A model generated the notes under the pieces. It ran no database searches. It was not told the origin of the DNA and was given only the letters and a program-made list of their open reading frames with translations. A program made the position numbers and the translations under genes. Positions 27,529 through 41,286 of a stretch of 64,000 nucleotides of DNA are shown one piece after another. The DNA comes from Novipirellula galeiformis (GTDB lineage Bacteria > Planctomycetota > Planctomycetia > Pirellulales > Pirellulaceae), in the NCBI RefSeq assembly GCF_007860095.1, contig NZ_SJPT01000001.1, positions 1,254,212-1,318,211 of the forward strand, given 5' to 3'. Every line of letters begins with the position of its first letter. Position 1 is the first letter of the stretch.

Positions 27529-29427
27529 TTATAAGTCGCCGACTGGCGGTAACACTGGAGCTTCAGGGGCCATCGCTGCAGCGGCATCGGTTGCCGGATC
27601 TTCGACTGCGGTTGGATCTGCCGCGGGAGCCTCCGCCGTGTCTCCAGGGGCCGCAGGAGGGGCGTTGCCATCGGCTGGCGCAGCGACGCTCGCTGGGGCC
27701 GCCGCAGGACCCGCAGGAACGATCGGGCTGGCTGCGGGAGCTTCGGGGACGGCATCGGTGGGAGCTTGGGCTGCCTTGTCGGCCGGAATGCCTGACATTT
27801 CCCTCGCCGCAGCCTGTTCGATTTCAATCGCGACGGGGCCCGCCATCTCCTTCAAAACTTCGATCTGCGCCACTAACGCTTCCATGAACAAGAGTTCGTC
27901 CGCGTTGGATTGATCGTTTAACGACTCCACGACCGCTTTCATGTCGGATAGCCATTTTTCAACAACCACTTTGTCCTTCTCTGCTACCGAGGCAAGCAGT
28001 CCAGCGGGGGTTTTGGGGATGCCAAGATTTGGGCTGCCGCTGGCACCGAGGTAGAGTTGTTGGATGATGAAGAGCAGTCGTTTGCGCGACGCAATCACTT
28101 CGGGTGCTTGGGGAAGCGCCGTGGTGTTGGCGGATCCGCCGGCGAAGCCTTCCATGTCCATCATCATCATGCCGTCCATCTCCATCTGCGAGCGACCACG
28201 GCCTCCGCCGCCAGGCCCCATGGCCATGCCTTCCATACCGCTATCGGCCATCATCATTTCGGGGCCCATCATGCCGTCTTCCATGCCTTCCATGCCTGGC
28301 CCTCCCATTCCCATTCTCATTCCATTGCGGCCACCTGAGGGCGTCTTTTTCGGTTTGTCGGTCACTTGCAAATGCGAATCCGGAGACGATGGCTGTAGAT
28401 TTGCCTGTGTGGGGCGTTCAAGGGATTGCATGCGTTTAAGTTCGTCTTGAAGCGACAACCAAACGCGCGCAGACCAGCTTTCGAGGATGGTGCTGGGCGA
28501 TTCAACCTGCCCTTGCAGTTCCTTCATTTGCCCGACGCGCGCCGCCGAATAAAGGGCGATTAGGTTAGGCCGTTTCGGATCGGCACTGATGCTAACAAGC
28601 TGCTTGGCAAGATCGGGAGCAGCACCGGTGCGGGCGTAATCGAGGATGTCCACTGCATAGCGTTGCAGAAAAGCGTGAGCCTTTTTGCTGCGGTTTTGTG
28701 GGACTGGCGCGTCCAGCAACTGAGTCATTAGCTGGGTCAATTTGGTCCGCTCGTCCGGTTTCAGATAATAAAATCCGTAGGTGACATAACGGCGGATTCC
28801 ATGCAAAGCGGCCGCCCGAATGCCTTCAGCGTTGGCCTCGTCCTCGTAAAGTTGGATCAAAATCGGTAAGCACACCGTGAGCGGCACCGGTGGCTGTTGC
28901 TTTATTTGATCGGCCTGTTTGATATCGAGTCGGCCCAAAACGAGCGTCGCGTTGATGCGGGCGATTGGAGCATAATTCCCCTCGGCAACCTGCTTCATCC
29001 CGATGTACACCCACTTCAGCATTTCATTCGCTCCGGGAACCCCGCTTCGCTGAGCACGGCTGAGGTAGCCCATCGCGTCTTGAACGCTTTTCGAAACTTC
29101 CTCCAGCGCGTCGGGCTGGGTCATCTTCGCAGGCAGATACCGCGTGAAATATGCCTGTGCCACTCGGAGGTCTTTGAAGTTCGCGACGACGTCACGATGG
29201 CTTGAAAATGCCGCCGCGGCACGCTCCATCCGCTTGATGGTGTCTTCATTTTTGAATGCATCGATCATAGGGATCGAATCGAATTTCGCTTCTTGGCCTC
29301 GGGTTTGCACCCCCATAAACGCCATCGTCACCACTAAAATGGCGAAGAACATACCCACTAAACGTGTCTGGTGGGGCTGCTGCGACAAGTTGATTGCAGT
29401 TGCCACGCGAAGAGTCATTCGTTTCAC
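27529..29427 (-). CDS. Exported protein with Met/Gly-rich insert and Pro/Ala-rich tail
   Basis: 632 residues with an N-terminal hydrophobic segment (about 24-43) ending near R-G-Q-E, so a signal peptide or anchor. Residues ~45-340 are helical, HEAT/TPR-like. Residues ~368-428 consist largely of Met, Gly, Glu and Asp (GMRMGMGGPGMEGMEDG, MEMDGMMMMDMEGF). After another helical part the C-terminal ~90 residues are mostly Pro and Ala. Similar low-complexity exported proteins are frequent in planctomycetes; the function is unknown. Met-rich segments can bind Cu(I), but none of the usual copper genes are nearby. Confidence 0.65.
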   Translation of the reverse strand: MKRMTLRVATAINLSQQPHQTRLVGMFFAILVVTMAFMGVQTRGQEAKFDSIPMIDAFKNEDTIKRMERAAAAFSSHRDVVANFKDLRVAQAYFTRYLPAKMTQPDALEEVSKSVQDAMGYLSRAQRSGVPGANEMLKWVYIGMKQVAEGNYAPIARINATLVLGRLDIKQADQIKQQPPVPLTVCLPILIQLYEDEANAEGIRAAALHGIRRYVTYGFYYLKPDERTKLTQLMTQLLDAPVPQNRSKKAHAFLQRYAVDILDYARTGAAPDLAKQLVSISADPKRPNLIALYSAARVGQMKELQGQVESPSTILESWSARVWLSLQDELKRMQSLERPTQANLQPSSPDSHLQVTDKPKKTPSGGRNGMRMGMGGPGMEGMEDGMMGPEMMMADSGMEGMAMGPGGGGRGRSQMEMDGMMMMDMEGFAGGSANTTALPQAPEVIASRKRLLFIIQQLYLGASGSPNLGIPKTPAGLLASVAEKDKVVVEKWLSDMKAVVESLNDQSNADELLFMEALVAQIEVLKEMAGPVAIEIEQAAAREMSGIPADKAAQAPTDAVPEAPAASPIVPAGPAAAPASVAAPADGNAPPAAPGDTAEAPAADPTAVEDPATDAAAAMAPEAPVLPPVGDL

Positions 29428-29613
29428 TCGTGAAATGCGGTGCCCACCGATAAATCGGTGTGGTCTGAGATGAGATGGTTTGCTCTATTATCTCAGATTG
29501 AGGGCCCAAGCGTCAAACATTCCCGAGGTTCGACTCGAGAAAAAACGTGAAAAACGGACGGTCGGAGGGGCAATGTGTACTTTCATGGCGGATCAAACTC
29601 ATTGTTGGGGTGA

Positions 29614-30549
29614 ATGATGAAGCGTCCTGCGAAACCTTCGCCGCAGCGGCAACCTCTTGCCGACGCACAACCAGCTCGCAAACCCTCCGTTTCGTCACCG
29701 GGGACTCCTGCTAGGGCCGTGCGAGAAAGGGAGCCCACGCCATTCGCCCGAAAGTCGTCGGAGGGGATTTCGCCGCGAGACCCCGATGTCTTGCATCGTT
29801 TGGCGGAGGAAGTCGGTTCACGTCGGTTTTCAAGCCAGCAAATCCAGGCTTGGCAGAGTGAGATCTATCAGCAAACGCTCTCGCTCAGTCGTTTGATCAG
29901 CCAGCCCAATTTCACCAAAGTCGGCCGCGATGATTTGGTCAGGATGATTCAAATGTACGACGAGCGGTTCTTTGCCGGGAAAATTTTGCCCGCCGCGCGT
30001 GCCGAAGGGATCTCCTTTGGGTTTTCATCGCGGATGACGCGAATCGCTGGCAAGCTGGTCACGCACTATCCTGAAGGGATCCATCGCAAGCGGAAATTTG
30101 AGCTGATCCTGTCGTCGACGCTGTTATTTCAAACGTTCGAGGATGTCGATCGGCCCGTCGAGGTGACAGGCCGTGTTTGTCGGAATCGACTCGAGGCGAT
30201 GCAACGCATTGCCGAGCACGAATTCACGCACTTGATCGAGATGTTGATTTGGAACTGCGGGAATTGTAGCGAGAAGCGGTTCCAGTCGATTGCCAGTCGT
30301 TATTTTGGACATCGTGATTATCGGCATGATTTGATCACCCAGCGTGAGCGAGCGGTTACGAAATTTGACGTTCGCGTCGGAGATCAAGTGCAATTTGGAC
30401 ATGACGGTCACACGATGTGCGGCCGTGTTAATCGCATCACCCGCCGCGCAACCGTGCTAGTCGAAAATCACAAAGGCCAACCGTTCAGTGACGGTGGCCG
30501 CTATGTTCGCTACTACGTGCCGCTCGAGAAGCTAACCAAAGTAAACTGA
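29614..30549 (+). CDS. SprT-like metallopeptidase
   Basis: A 311-residue protein with a zincin motif, H202-E-F-T-H206, in the context QRIAEHEFTHLIEMLIW, and the preceding IQMYDERFFAG segment that is typical of SprT-like domains. A further C-x-x-C pair (CGNC) follows the motif. The N-terminal ~70 residues are rich in Pro, Arg and Ser and probably disordered. The C-terminal ~55 residues (VGDQVQFGHDGHTMCGRVNRI) look like a small beta barrel. SprT-like domains occur in Spartan proteases, which cleave DNA-protein crosslinks; that role is an inference here. It diverges from the Met/Gly-rich gene. Confidence 0.75.
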   Translation: MMKRPAKPSPQRQPLADAQPARKPSVSSPGTPARAVREREPTPFARKSSEGISPRDPDVLHRLAEEVGSRRFSSQQIQAWQSEIYQQTLSLSRLISQPNFTKVGRDDLVRMIQMYDERFFAGKILPAARAEGISFGFSSRMTRIAGKLVTHYPEGIHRKRKFELILSSTLLFQTFEDVDRPVEVTGRVCRNRLEAMQRIAEHEFTHLIEMLIWNCGNCSEKRFQSIASRYFGHRDYRHDLITQRERAVTKFDVRVGDQVQFGHDGHTMCGRVNRITRRATVLVENHKGQPFSDGGRYVRYYVPLEKLTKVN

Positions 30550-30608
30550 GCCCAAGGTAAATTAACCTAAGGGCATTCGTAGGGCGTCGTCCCGATCGCG
30601 GACTCTCG

Positions 30609-31976
30609 CTACACCAAAATTTCCTCGACGACACGGCCTGCAACATCGGTCAGGCGGAAATCGCGTCCCGCGTACGGGTAGGTCAAGCGAGTATGATCAA
30701 TTCCTAGCAAGTGCAAGAGGGTGGCGTGCAGGTCATGCATGTGCACGCGATCGGTCCGAGCGTAGTAGCCGAAATCATCCGTTTCGCCATACGCAAACCC
30801 GCTTTTAACTCCGCCTCCGGACAACACCATCGTAAAGCCTTGGGGATTATGGTCTCGCCCATTTTTGCCTTGTACCACGGGGGTTCGGCCGAACTCGCCC
30901 CCCCACACCACAAGCGTTTCATCCCATAAGCCACGGCGTTTTAGGTCGCGAATCAGCGCGGCGATCGGCAAGTCGGTCGCCGCTGCGTTTTTGTTGTGAC
31001 CGTCTTCTAGATTGCCATGTTGGTCCCAAACTTGTCCACTGCTGACACTGATGAATCGCACACCCGCCTCGGCCAATCGACGCGCCAACAAACAACCACG
31101 TCCATACGAATCGGTCGTCTTTTCACCGATCCCATAATCTCGTAGCGTCGCCGCGGACTCGTTGTTCAGGTTCATTGCCTCAGGTGCAGCGTTTCGCATT
31201 CGCGACGCTAAATCGACCGCTTCGATAGCCCCTTCGATTTCGCGATCCGCACCACTGCGGGCCAAATGCCGCTGGTTCATCGCTTGAATTAGATCGAATC
31301 GATCACGCAACGATGCTTCGTCCTCGCGGCTGTCAAGAAACGGAATCTTGCCATCGCCGAACCGCCCGTTGCGTCCGATCACGGTCGCTTGGTGCATCGC
31401 CGGCAGAAACGCGGCGCCGTAGTTACGGGGGCCGCCATGCGCCGTCGCGGGCGAGATCGCCACATGCGCCGGCAAGTCGGGATGTCCGCTGCCCAGCGCG
31501 TAACTGATCCATGCTCCCACGCTCGGACGCACCAGGTTGTCACTGCCGGTGTTGACCATGCTGACGGCTTGCCCATGCGATTGCCCTTTCGTGTGCATGC
31601 TGCGGATCACACACATCGAGTCGATTTCGGATGCCATGTGAGGCAGCAAATCGCTGACCCAAAGTCCCGATTCGCCGCGTTTCTTGAATTTCCACGGTCC
31701 GTTCATCAGCGTCGGGGCCGCGTCAATGTTCGGTGGCAAGGCAAAGGGAAGCGGCTTTCCATCCTGCTTCGCCAACATCGGTTTGTAATCGAACGTGTCG
31801 ATGTGACTCGGCCCACCATGCATGAACAAAAAGATCACGCGTTTGATTCGCGGCGGCACGTGAGGCACCTCGATTGCCGCGGCGGAGCAACGCGAAACAA
31901 GCGAAGGTGCCGAAACCATGAGCGACCCCAATCCGATCCCAGCAGCCGTATTGAAGCGTCGTCGTGAAAGAGTCAT
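30609..31976 (-). CDS. DUF1501 protein, Tat-exported
   Basis: 455 residues from an ATG at 31976 that opens a twin-arginine signal ([15 protein letters not shown]). The mature domain has the DUF1501 features: [56 protein letters not shown], and a C-terminal [15 protein letters not shown]. The fold is related to alkaline phosphatases and sulfatases, but no reaction is established. It is 77 bp downstream of the PSCyt1/PSD1 gene; this pair recurs many times in planctomycete genomes and is expected to work together outside the cytoplasmic membrane. Confidence 0.9.
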   Translation of the reverse strand: MTLSRRRFNTAAGIGLGSLMVSAPSLVSRCSAAAIEVPHVPPRIKRVIFLFMHGGPSHIDTFDYKPMLAKQDGKPLPFALPPNIDAAPTLMNGPWKFKKRGESGLWVSDLLPHMASEIDSMCVIRSMHTKGQSHGQAVSMVNTGSDNLVRPSVGAWISYALGSGHPDLPAHVAISPATAHGGPRNYGAAFLPAMHQATVIGRNGRFGDGKIPFLDSREDEASLRDRFDLIQAMNQRHLARSGADREIEGAIEAVDLASRMRNAAPEAMNLNNESAATLRDYGIGEKTTDSYGRGCLLARRLAEAGVRFISVSSGQVWDQHGNLEDGHNKNAAATDLPIAALIRDLKRRGLWDETLVVWGGEFGRTPVVQGKNGRDHNPQGFTMVLSGGGVKSGFAYGETDDFGYYARTDRVHMHDLHATLLHLLGIDHTRLTYPYAGRDFRLTDVAGRVVEEILV

Positions 31977-32053
31977 GTTCGGATCTTGGGTTACGGGCGG
32001 GGTGAAATCGAGGCCGGCATGTTCAAGCGGGGTGAGTGTGGTTGAGGGAGATG

Positions 32054-34969
32054 CTAGTCGAGTAATCGGAATTCGGTCGCGGCAAACATCGCGGCTATAA
32101 AGGCATGCCATCGCGAGGTTGAATTCTCGTGGCCAGCGAAAAATGCGGTGGCAATTTCACGGTCCTCCGCCGTCGGCATCCTCTGAAAACAACATCGATA
32201 GGCCTCTTCGATCCGCGCCGAAAAATCGGAGTGATTGCTGCAGATTCGCTTCGCCGTCGCCTCGGACCACTGCTTGATTTCGGGGCTGTTGATCAACACC
32301 AACGCTTGACCAGGCACATTTGTGGTCGGACGTTTGCCCACCAAAAGGTCGGGATCCGCCGAGTCCAACGCTGTCACCAATGCCGGTACATAACCGCGGA
32401 CAACCGGCATATACAGCGTGCGGCAGGACTGTGAAAGCAAACCGATCTCGGAGTTGCTGTCGCTGTTGTTGTTCGAAACGAGTGTCCCCATCCCCTTCAT
32501 CGGTTCATAACGAGGGTTGCGATCGAGTTGGTTCGCGGCGACGAGCATCGTGTCGCGGATCGCTTCGGCGGGCATTCGGCGGCGGTGGACTCGCCAAAGA
32601 AGGCGATTTTCAGGATCACTTTCACTCGAAATTGAGTTCATTGATGACGATCGCTGGTAGGCTTGCGTCGTGACGATCCTACGGATCAACGGTTTTAATT
32701 GCCAACCACCTCGCAAAAAGTCAGATGCCAGAAAGTCGAGTAATTCAGGGTGTGAGGGACGTTCGCCCTGCACGCCAAAATTATCGACTGTCCGCACGAT
32801 CCCTTCGCCCATCAGATGCATCCAAACGCGATTGACAAACACGCGAGCCACGAGCGGATTGTCTGGATCGGTCAACCAATCGGCCAATTCCAAACGTCCA
32901 CTACCCTGAGGGGACGCAATTGTGGCGGTCCCGCCGCTACAGACTTGCAAGAAGCCGCGTTGCACAACGTCGCCCAAGTTGGCCGTCTCGCCGCGAATAT
33001 GAATCGGGCAGTCCGCAATCGCGTCGCTGCTTCGGTCTCGCGGCGCCATCGCCAAGGGTAGCGGTTCGGGGGGATTCTTTTTCAGTTCCGCGAGCTTCGC
33101 TTGAACCTGTTCCCGTTCGCTGCTTTTTTGTTTGACCGCTTGGGCGATGCGAGGATCCGGTTTCGGCTTGCCGTCTGACTCGCTCGTTGCGTCCACCTGC
33201 AAGAATTGGATCGCGTCTACAATCACATAGCCATCGGTGTTGGCGTTGCGGATCGTGACGATGGCCTCTTGATCTGCATCGAACTGGAACTCACCCAGCG
33301 AATTCCAGATTTCGTCGATGGCCGCTGTTCGTTGGTTAACGAACAGCTCATGATCGCCGCTGGCATCCTTGATCGTGACGGGAACCTGTGACGCACGATT
33401 GGAGCTCGGCGAACCTGCTAGCCGGATTTCATAGCGTCCGGACTTCGGCAGAGGCACGGAAAATTGAATCGACAGACTACCTTTGTCCGCGTTGTTATCG
33501 TGCACGTATCCTTTGGACACAAAGGTGTGGAAAAGCTTTGAAGCTTTCCATAGACCCGTCTTTTTGCCTGCCTCGTCATCGATCACTAACCCGCGGTGAG
33601 TGGTGCGTTCTTTCAGTGCCGACAATTCTTTATCGAGTTGCTTCAAACTATCCTCGAGCGTTCTTTGTTTTTGCGTGTAATCCGCCAAGGCTTTTTTGTG
33701 TTTGTCGCTGGTCGGCAGTGGGGTCTTGTTCCACGTGCTGACGTACAGCTGGCTTTCTCCGTTGAGCGTTTGGGTGCTGCGGAAAATTCCGGCTAACGCG
33801 TAGTAGTCTCGCATCGGCACAGGATCAAACTTGTGGTCGTGGCAGCGAGCACACCCCAGCGTCAGTCCTAAGAAAGCACGCCCAACGGTGTCGATCTGTT
33901 CGTCGACCACATCCATCTCGAGTTTGACTTTGTCGCGTTCACTCAGCATCTTCGTCCCCAACATCAGAAACGTCGTGGCGACCAAGTTGTCCCAACGCTG
34001 CGAATCGCTTGACGCGGGTAAAAGGTCGCCGGCGATCTGTTGCTGGATCATTTCGTCAATCGATCGGCCGTCGGCAAACGAGCGAACCAAATAGTCGCGA
34101 TAACGCCAAGCGTCGTGATGTGTCGCGTTGAAGTCGGCTCCGTTGCTGTCGGCGTACCTCGCAAGATCCATCCAGTGACGAGCCCAATGTTCGGCAAACC
34201 CCGTTGAGCTTAGCAGTCGATCGACAATCTGGTTCCAATGTTGTGGGGATGGATCGTGTTGCCACGCTTTTTGTAATTCGAGCCCCGGAGGAAGTCCGGT
34301 CAGATCAAAGCAAAGTCGTCGCAGGCGAATTTCCGGAGACGCCAGCTCATTGGCGTCAATCTTCGCTTGCTCGAGTTTCTCATCTAAAAAACAATCGATC
34401 GGCGTACTGTGGAAACGATTGGGTTCGCCCGACGCGGAAGTAGCGAGCGTTTTCTGTTTTGATGGGATGGCGATGGGAATCGCCGGAGCTTCGATCGGGC
34501 GAAACGCCCAAAATTGTTTGCCCGCTTCGATGTCGATCGCGGGCTTCGATTGAGGAATCGCGAGCGGCTGGTCTCGCGGATCGATCGCTCCTGCAGAAAT
34601 CCATTGTTCGAAATCCGCGATCACCTTGGCTGGCAATGGTCCTTGGGGCGGCATTTCAGACGATTCGTAGCGGATCGCGGAAATCAACAAACTCGCCTTG
34701 GGGTCACCCTGCACAATGGCAGGTCCACTGTCACCGCCGCTTATCATGCCGCCCGAGGAATCCAGTAATAACGATCCGCCAAGATCGTCCGAGCTCGATG
34801 AGTGGCACTTGTAGCAATGTTCAACCAGAACGGGGCGGATGCGGCTCTCGAAAAATTCGACCGATCCTGGTTCCTGAGAACACGCAGTAAGCGAACAAAA
34901 CGCCAACGAAAAAACGAACCCAGCGGTCAAAATGACACGACCATTCATCGAGCTGGGGACTGTAGCCAT
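32054..34969 (-). CDS. PSCyt1/DUF1549/DUF1553 (PSD1) planctomycete cytochrome protein
   Basis: 971 residues. A signal sequence ends in L-T-A-C (Cys 30), a standard lipobox if translation begins here or at the ATG at 34948. A cytochrome-c-like domain follows with H-C-Y-K-C-H at 51-56, the heme-binding motif, then DUF1549 ([33 protein letters not shown]), a jelly-roll-like insert around 480-590, and DUF1553 with [29 protein letters not shown] and [18 protein letters not shown]. It is expected in the periplasm or on the outer membrane. Its redox partner is unknown. It is the first gene of a pair with the DUF1501 gene. Confidence 0.92.
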   Translation of the reverse strand: MATVPSSMNGRVILTAGFVFSLAFCSLTACSQEPGSVEFFESRIRPVLVEHCYKCHSSSSDDLGGSLLLDSSGGMISGGDSGPAIVQGDPKASLLISAIRYESSEMPPQGPLPAKVIADFEQWISAGAIDPRDQPLAIPQSKPAIDIEAGKQFWAFRPIEAPAIPIAIPSKQKTLATSASGEPNRFHSTPIDCFLDEKLEQAKIDANELASPEIRLRRLCFDLTGLPPGLELQKAWQHDPSPQHWNQIVDRLLSSTGFAEHWARHWMDLARYADSNGADFNATHHDAWRYRDYLVRSFADGRSIDEMIQQQIAGDLLPASSDSQRWDNLVATTFLMLGTKMLSERDKVKLEMDVVDEQIDTVGRAFLGLTLGCARCHDHKFDPVPMRDYYALAGIFRSTQTLNGESQLYVSTWNKTPLPTSDKHKKALADYTQKQRTLEDSLKQLDKELSALKERTTHRGLVIDDEAGKKTGLWKASKLFHTFVSKGYVHDNNADKGSLSIQFSVPLPKSGRYEIRLAGSPSSNRASQVPVTIKDASGDHELFVNQRTAAIDEIWNSLGEFQFDADQEAIVTIRNANTDGYVIVDAIQFLQVDATSESDGKPKPDPRIAQAVKQKSSEREQVQAKLAELKKNPPEPLPLAMAPRDRSSDAIADCPIHIRGETANLGDVVQRGFLQVCSGGTATIASPQGSGRLELADWLTDPDNPLVARVFVNRVWMHLMGEGIVRTVDNFGVQGERPSHPELLDFLASDFLRGGWQLKPLIRRIVTTQAYQRSSSMNSISSESDPENRLLWRVHRRRMPAEAIRDTMLVAANQLDRNPRYEPMKGMGTLVSNNNSDSNSEIGLLSQSCRTLYMPVVRGYVPALVTALDSADPDLLVGKRPTTNVPGQALVLINSPEIKQWSEATAKRICSNHSDFSARIEEAYRCCFQRMPTAEDREIATAFFAGHENSTSRWHAFIAAMFAATEFRLLD

Positions 34970-35195
34970 GGCGTAAGTCTATCGAGTGCAGGGCAGGGAT
35001 TGACGTGGATGGAGTCGGGATCGGCCGTGGACGCCACTTACGGGTGTTTCGATGCCCTCCTAGGTTAGCACAAACGGTTTATTCCTGCACAATAACAACT
35101 GAATTGAAGCTCGCTGCACGTTTTTGTGGCGGTAAGGTCATTACGGATGCGGCCGACCGTTTCCCCTGTTTTGTTCCATCACACCAACGAATTCG

Positions 35196-35900
35196 ATGTC
35201 CATGAATATTCTGATTTTGACCGGCGCCGGAATTTCGGCGGAATCGGGCGTGCCCACCTTTCGAGACGCGAATGGGCTATGGGAAGGACATCGGTTCGAG
35301 GATGTTGCCACACCCCAAGCGTTCCGGCGCAACCCTTCCTTGGTGCACCATTTTTATAACCAGCGTCGCCGCAGTTTGTTGGACGTTCGGATTCAACCCA
35401 ATCCTGCTCATCGAGCCCTGGCGGAATTCGAAGCTGAACATCGGGGCGGGTTCTTGCTGGTAACCCAAAATATCGATGACCTGCATGTGCGAGCGGGCAG
35501 CAAGAACGTGCTGGCGATGCACGGCGAACTCCTGAAAGCTCGCTGCGAAACCACTGAGGAAATTTTTCCATGGCGTGACGATCTCGATGAAACGACGACA
35601 AACCCCAATCACCCCGAATTCATCGGAACGATGCGTCCCCACGTGGTGTGGTTTGGGGAGATGCCCCTGGGGCTCGCACGAATCGAAGAGGCCGCGAGAA
35701 ACGCAGACCTGTTTATTGCGATCGGAACCTCTGCGGTTGTCTATCCGGCCGCGGGAATCGTCAGACAAACCAAACCCACGTGCCGAAAAATTGAAATCAA
35801 CCTCGACGCCACCCCAAACTCTTCTGAGTTTGATCAGTCGATTCGAGGGAAGGCCAGCATCGAAGTGCCCGCATTCTTGAAGAGTTTGGCCTCCGGTTGA
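35196..35900 (+). CDS. NAD-dependent protein deacylase, sirtuin, lacking the zinc cysteines
   Basis: A SIR2-family enzyme of 234 residues, closest to class III (CobB/SIRT5). The NAD-binding GAGISAESGVPTFR is near residue 10, TQNIDDLH near 92 and MHGELLKAR with the catalytic His near 110. Y-N-Q-R-R-R around 53-58 includes the Tyr and Arg that read acidic acyl groups, so desuccinylation or demalonylation is likely. The zinc module is odd: the family has four cysteines, and only the Cys after LKAR remains. The second pair is replaced by NPNHPEFIGTMRP. RPHVVWFGEMP and the GTSAVVYPAAG part are intact. It is cytoplasmic and needs NAD. Confidence 0.85.
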   Translation: MSMNILILTGAGISAESGVPTFRDANGLWEGHRFEDVATPQAFRRNPSLVHHFYNQRRRSLLDVRIQPNPAHRALAEFEAEHRGGFLLVTQNIDDLHVRAGSKNVLAMHGELLKARCETTEEIFPWRDDLDETTTNPNHPEFIGTMRPHVVWFGEMPLGLARIEEAARNADLFIAIGTSAVVYPAAGIVRQTKPTCRKIEINLDATPNSSEFDQSIRGKASIEVPAFLKSLASG

Positions 35901-36008
35901 TGCGTTGGATCGAGATCAGAGGGCATTAACCAGAGGGAAAGCGGCTTTCACCTTGACGTGTCACACAGCCGATTTGGGGGCGTCAAGTCAAGGGAGCGAG
36001 TGCCAGAT

Positions 36009-36515
36009 TTACTTGATCTTGAAAAGCTCGACTACAAAATGCAGCGTCGCGTTGGGTGGGATCACTCCTCCGGCGCCTCGTGCACCGTACCCGAGTTCCG
36101 CGGGGATCTCGAGTTCGATCATGCCTCCTTCGCCGACGAGTTGCAGCCCCTCGGTCCATCCCTTGATCACGCCGCTTAATGGGAATGAGATTTTAGAAGC
36201 GCGGCGATACGAACTGTCAAAGATGGATCCATCGTCGAGCCAGCCTTTGTAATGAACCTCGACGCTGTCACTGGCACTGGGGCTTGCGTTATCACTCTTG
36301 CGGAGCATGCGGTACTTCAAGCCGGAGTCGGTCGTTATGAATTGCCCATCGGCATCCTCATCGATCGGGCCGGGCTTCTCCTGTTCTTGGGAATCCGCCG
36401 GACCGGGTTCAGGCTTCGGACCATCCTTGTCCTCGGGGGCCTCTTCGCCACTGGCGCCGACCGTCATGGAAACAAAAAGCAACAAAAGCAGAGCCGTTTT
36501 AAGCATGTGATTCAT
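36009..36515 (-). CDS. FKBP-type peptidyl-prolyl isomerase, exported
   Basis: 168 residues. The N-terminus is a signal peptide (MNHMLKTALLLLLFVSMTVGA). Residues 20-60 are acidic and proline-rich. The FKBP domain covers the rest: VEVHYKGWLDDGSIFDSS, GVIKGWTEGLQLVGEGG, and LGYGARGAGGVIPPNATLHFVVEL carry the active-site aromatics of the family. It catalyses cis-trans isomerisation of prolyl bonds in exported proteins. The start at 36515 or 36506 cannot be decided; no strong Shine-Dalgarno sequence precedes either. Confidence 0.9.
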   Translation of the reverse strand: MNHMLKTALLLLLFVSMTVGASGEEAPEDKDGPKPEPGPADSQEQEKPGPIDEDADGQFITTDSGLKYRMLRKSDNASPSASDSVEVHYKGWLDDGSIFDSSYRRASKISFPLSGVIKGWTEGLQLVGEGGMIELEIPAELGYGARGAGGVIPPNATLHFVVELFKIK

Positions 36516-37158
36516 CCACAAAGTAGAAGCAGGGGGCATACGTGAGCGGCAAATCATATCAAAAATGAAGAATCGCAGGCCGAGTCAATTAGAAATCGCA
36601 GTTGCAAGTTCAGGTGCACTGCCATGCTCCGCCCATGTTTTGTGCCCTGCCATCCCGCTCACATGCGTGACGTTTTGATTCACGTCTCCGAAACCTACCG
36701 TGGAAAGGTCAAAACGAACGACGTCACTTCAGTGGAGGCATCGGAGTGTTCCGAATGAAATGTGCAAGTTCACGGTCATCAAGCACGCCGAGGTCGCAAA
36801 CGCGGCCAAGCCTCGCCGAAGGAAACTTCTGGCTTAGTCTGATTGAACCCAAACTCTGGGAGGGGCGGTACTTTGCGAGGAGAAGGTTTGAGGTAGACCG
36901 AAGCGTTACAGACGACATGCGAGATCAAAGAACCCTCCCCGCTTGTTTCACGCGTCCCACCTGAAATTAGAATTCACCTTCCCCTTGGGGAGGTCAGAGT
37001 CGGCAATAGCCGGCTCTGGTTGGGGGCGTTGAGTTGGAAGTGGATCGTGCAAGCATCGTTTCCCACCATCCCCGGCCCCATGGTGCGGACTTCCCGTCCC
37101 AGCCGGGAAGGTGAAATATCACGAGGCAAACGGAACGGGAGCGTTACCGTCGGCGCAT
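36516..37158. other. Intergenic region with a composite dispersed repeat
   Basis: No supported gene; a 64-codon open frame at 36724-36918 (minus) has no recognised family. About 36965-37120 is a copy of the dispersed repeat described separately. The rest shows nothing recognisable. The region separates the FKBP gene from the rRNA terminator. Confidence 0.5.
36965..37120. repeat. Dispersed GC-rich element, inverted pair (copy A)
   Basis: Forward part: CCTTCCCCTTGGGGAGG followed by TCAGAG...GCTCTGG and a GAGTTG word. It is directly followed by a reverse-oriented part that begins TGGATCGTGCAAGCATCG and ends CCGGGAAGGTGAAATATC (37042-37120). The same arrangement recurs at about 58115-58275. Confidence 0.6.
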
Positions 37159-37196
37159 AAAAAAACTCTCTTGCAGCAAAGCTACAAGAGAGTTTT
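37159..37196 (-). terminator. Rho-independent terminator of the 23S-5S unit
   Basis: A perfect 12-bp stem pairs 37162-37173 with 37185-37196 around an 11-base loop, and on the minus strand it is followed by seven U residues. It lies just after the 5S gene. Confidence 0.9.
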
Positions 37197-37200
37197 AAAA

Positions 37201-37309
37201 ATCCGGCAATACCTACTTTCACGCTGGTATGCACTATCATCGGCTCAGAAAGCTTGACTTCTGTGTTCGGGATGGGAACAGGTATGACCTTTCTGATATG
37301 GTCGCCGGA
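37201..37309 (-). rRNA. rrf: 5S ribosomal RNA
   Basis: About 109 nt. The minus strand begins CCGGCGACCATATCAG and holds the conserved CCCATCCCGAACACAGAAGTC loop region and the GATGATAGTGCATACC part; its two ends pair (CCGGCGA...TGCCGG). It is 3' of the 23S gene with ~130 bp between and is followed by the terminator. Ends are estimated to within a few bases. Confidence 0.95.
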
Positions 37310-37436
37310 AAGACACACTTACGGGTATTTCACCGCAAGTGCGCCGAGTTGTTTGGTAGCTGTTATTGTATCTGAAAGAGTTTTCTTAAACTTCGTCGAA
37401 GCCATGTATCCCTATAGAACATGAGTGCGGGATATC

Positions 37437-40321
<2,885 letters not shown>

Positions 40322-41114
40322 CGAAATCCCGAACTCAAAAGTGTTTGACCACAATCAAGCGCGACAAATCGTTGGTTTCTATGGTTAACGATATCACATG
40401 TGGTGATTGCTGCTTTACTCCACCCACTCCGAAGAGAAGGCTTCACTGACTACAGCAATCACGTTGCACAGAATCCTATAAGAATACATTCTCGCCAACG
40501 CTTTCCATTGCGACCCGCACAGTAAACTGCGTGAATCGAACTTAGGCGTTGGCAACGCTTCTCAGAACTTGTTTTCACTTCTCTCGCTTTGAAACAGAGC
40601 CTCCCAAGACTTAGCCTTGAGCTGAACTGCCCTTTGCGAGTGTAGTGCTCTTTCAGATGCCAACTACCAAACAACCAAATTGTCAAATATCAATGCGTTG
40701 CGTTCGAGTGTAAGTCGATAGTGCAACGGACGCTGCCTTGTGAGCAGCCGGTTGACGTCATCTTTGGAAGGCGAGCAAGTCGCGTTCCGTTCTTGGCGTC
40801 AGCCGGTCGTTCACAAGTGAGGGCGAAGAATACTGTTGAAGGTTTTCTTCGTCAACCTCGTTTTGAGAAGCTTTTTAAAGTTTCTTAAAACTTAGTTGAT
40901 TCGCTTGAGACTCGTGTTTTCGGGGCACCGAGGTGTCCGTTGAACGCTTGTCTCAGGCAGGAAGGAAGGATATCGATTTCGAACCTGGGGTCAACCTCTG
41001 TTTGAGGAAAAGTTCAGGTTTTGTTCGTGTCGTTTGAATCTTTCAAGAAGAATGATTCTCTGGACACTTTCGTATCTTTCACTTCACCTGAATCACTTGC
41101 GTGATTCAGGCTAG
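40322..41114. other. Long spacer between tRNA-Ala and 23S
   Basis: About 790 bp transcribed spacer on the minus strand. It contains the 5' half of the 23S processing stem (40314-40331) but no gene or further tRNA that I can recognise. It is longer than in most bacteria. Confidence 0.6.
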
Positions 41115-41187
41115 TGGAGGTAGACGGACTTGAACCGACGGCCTCCTGCGTGCAAAGCAGGCGCTCTCCCAACTGAGCTATACCCCC
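41115..41187 (-). tRNA. tRNA-Ala (anticodon TGC)
   Basis: The minus strand begins GGGGGTATAGCTCAGTTGGG, with the anticodon loop CTTTGCA and the T-arm GGTTCAAGTCC, and ends TACCTCCA (73 nt). The acceptor stem pairs GGGGGTA with TACCTCC, with one G:U. No encoded CCA. Confidence 0.95.
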
Positions 41188-41286
41188 GAGGCGATTTGTG
41201 AAGTTTGCATAGTGAGCGGACTGACGTCAAGCTGACTAATTAAGAACTTCTTAAATCGCTTCTAATTAACTCTTCACTTCTCTAAG

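Noticed and set aside
36724-36918. 64-codon minus-strand frame
   Set aside because: No recognised family, no ribosome-binding site and in a repeat-bearing gap; kept only as a note.
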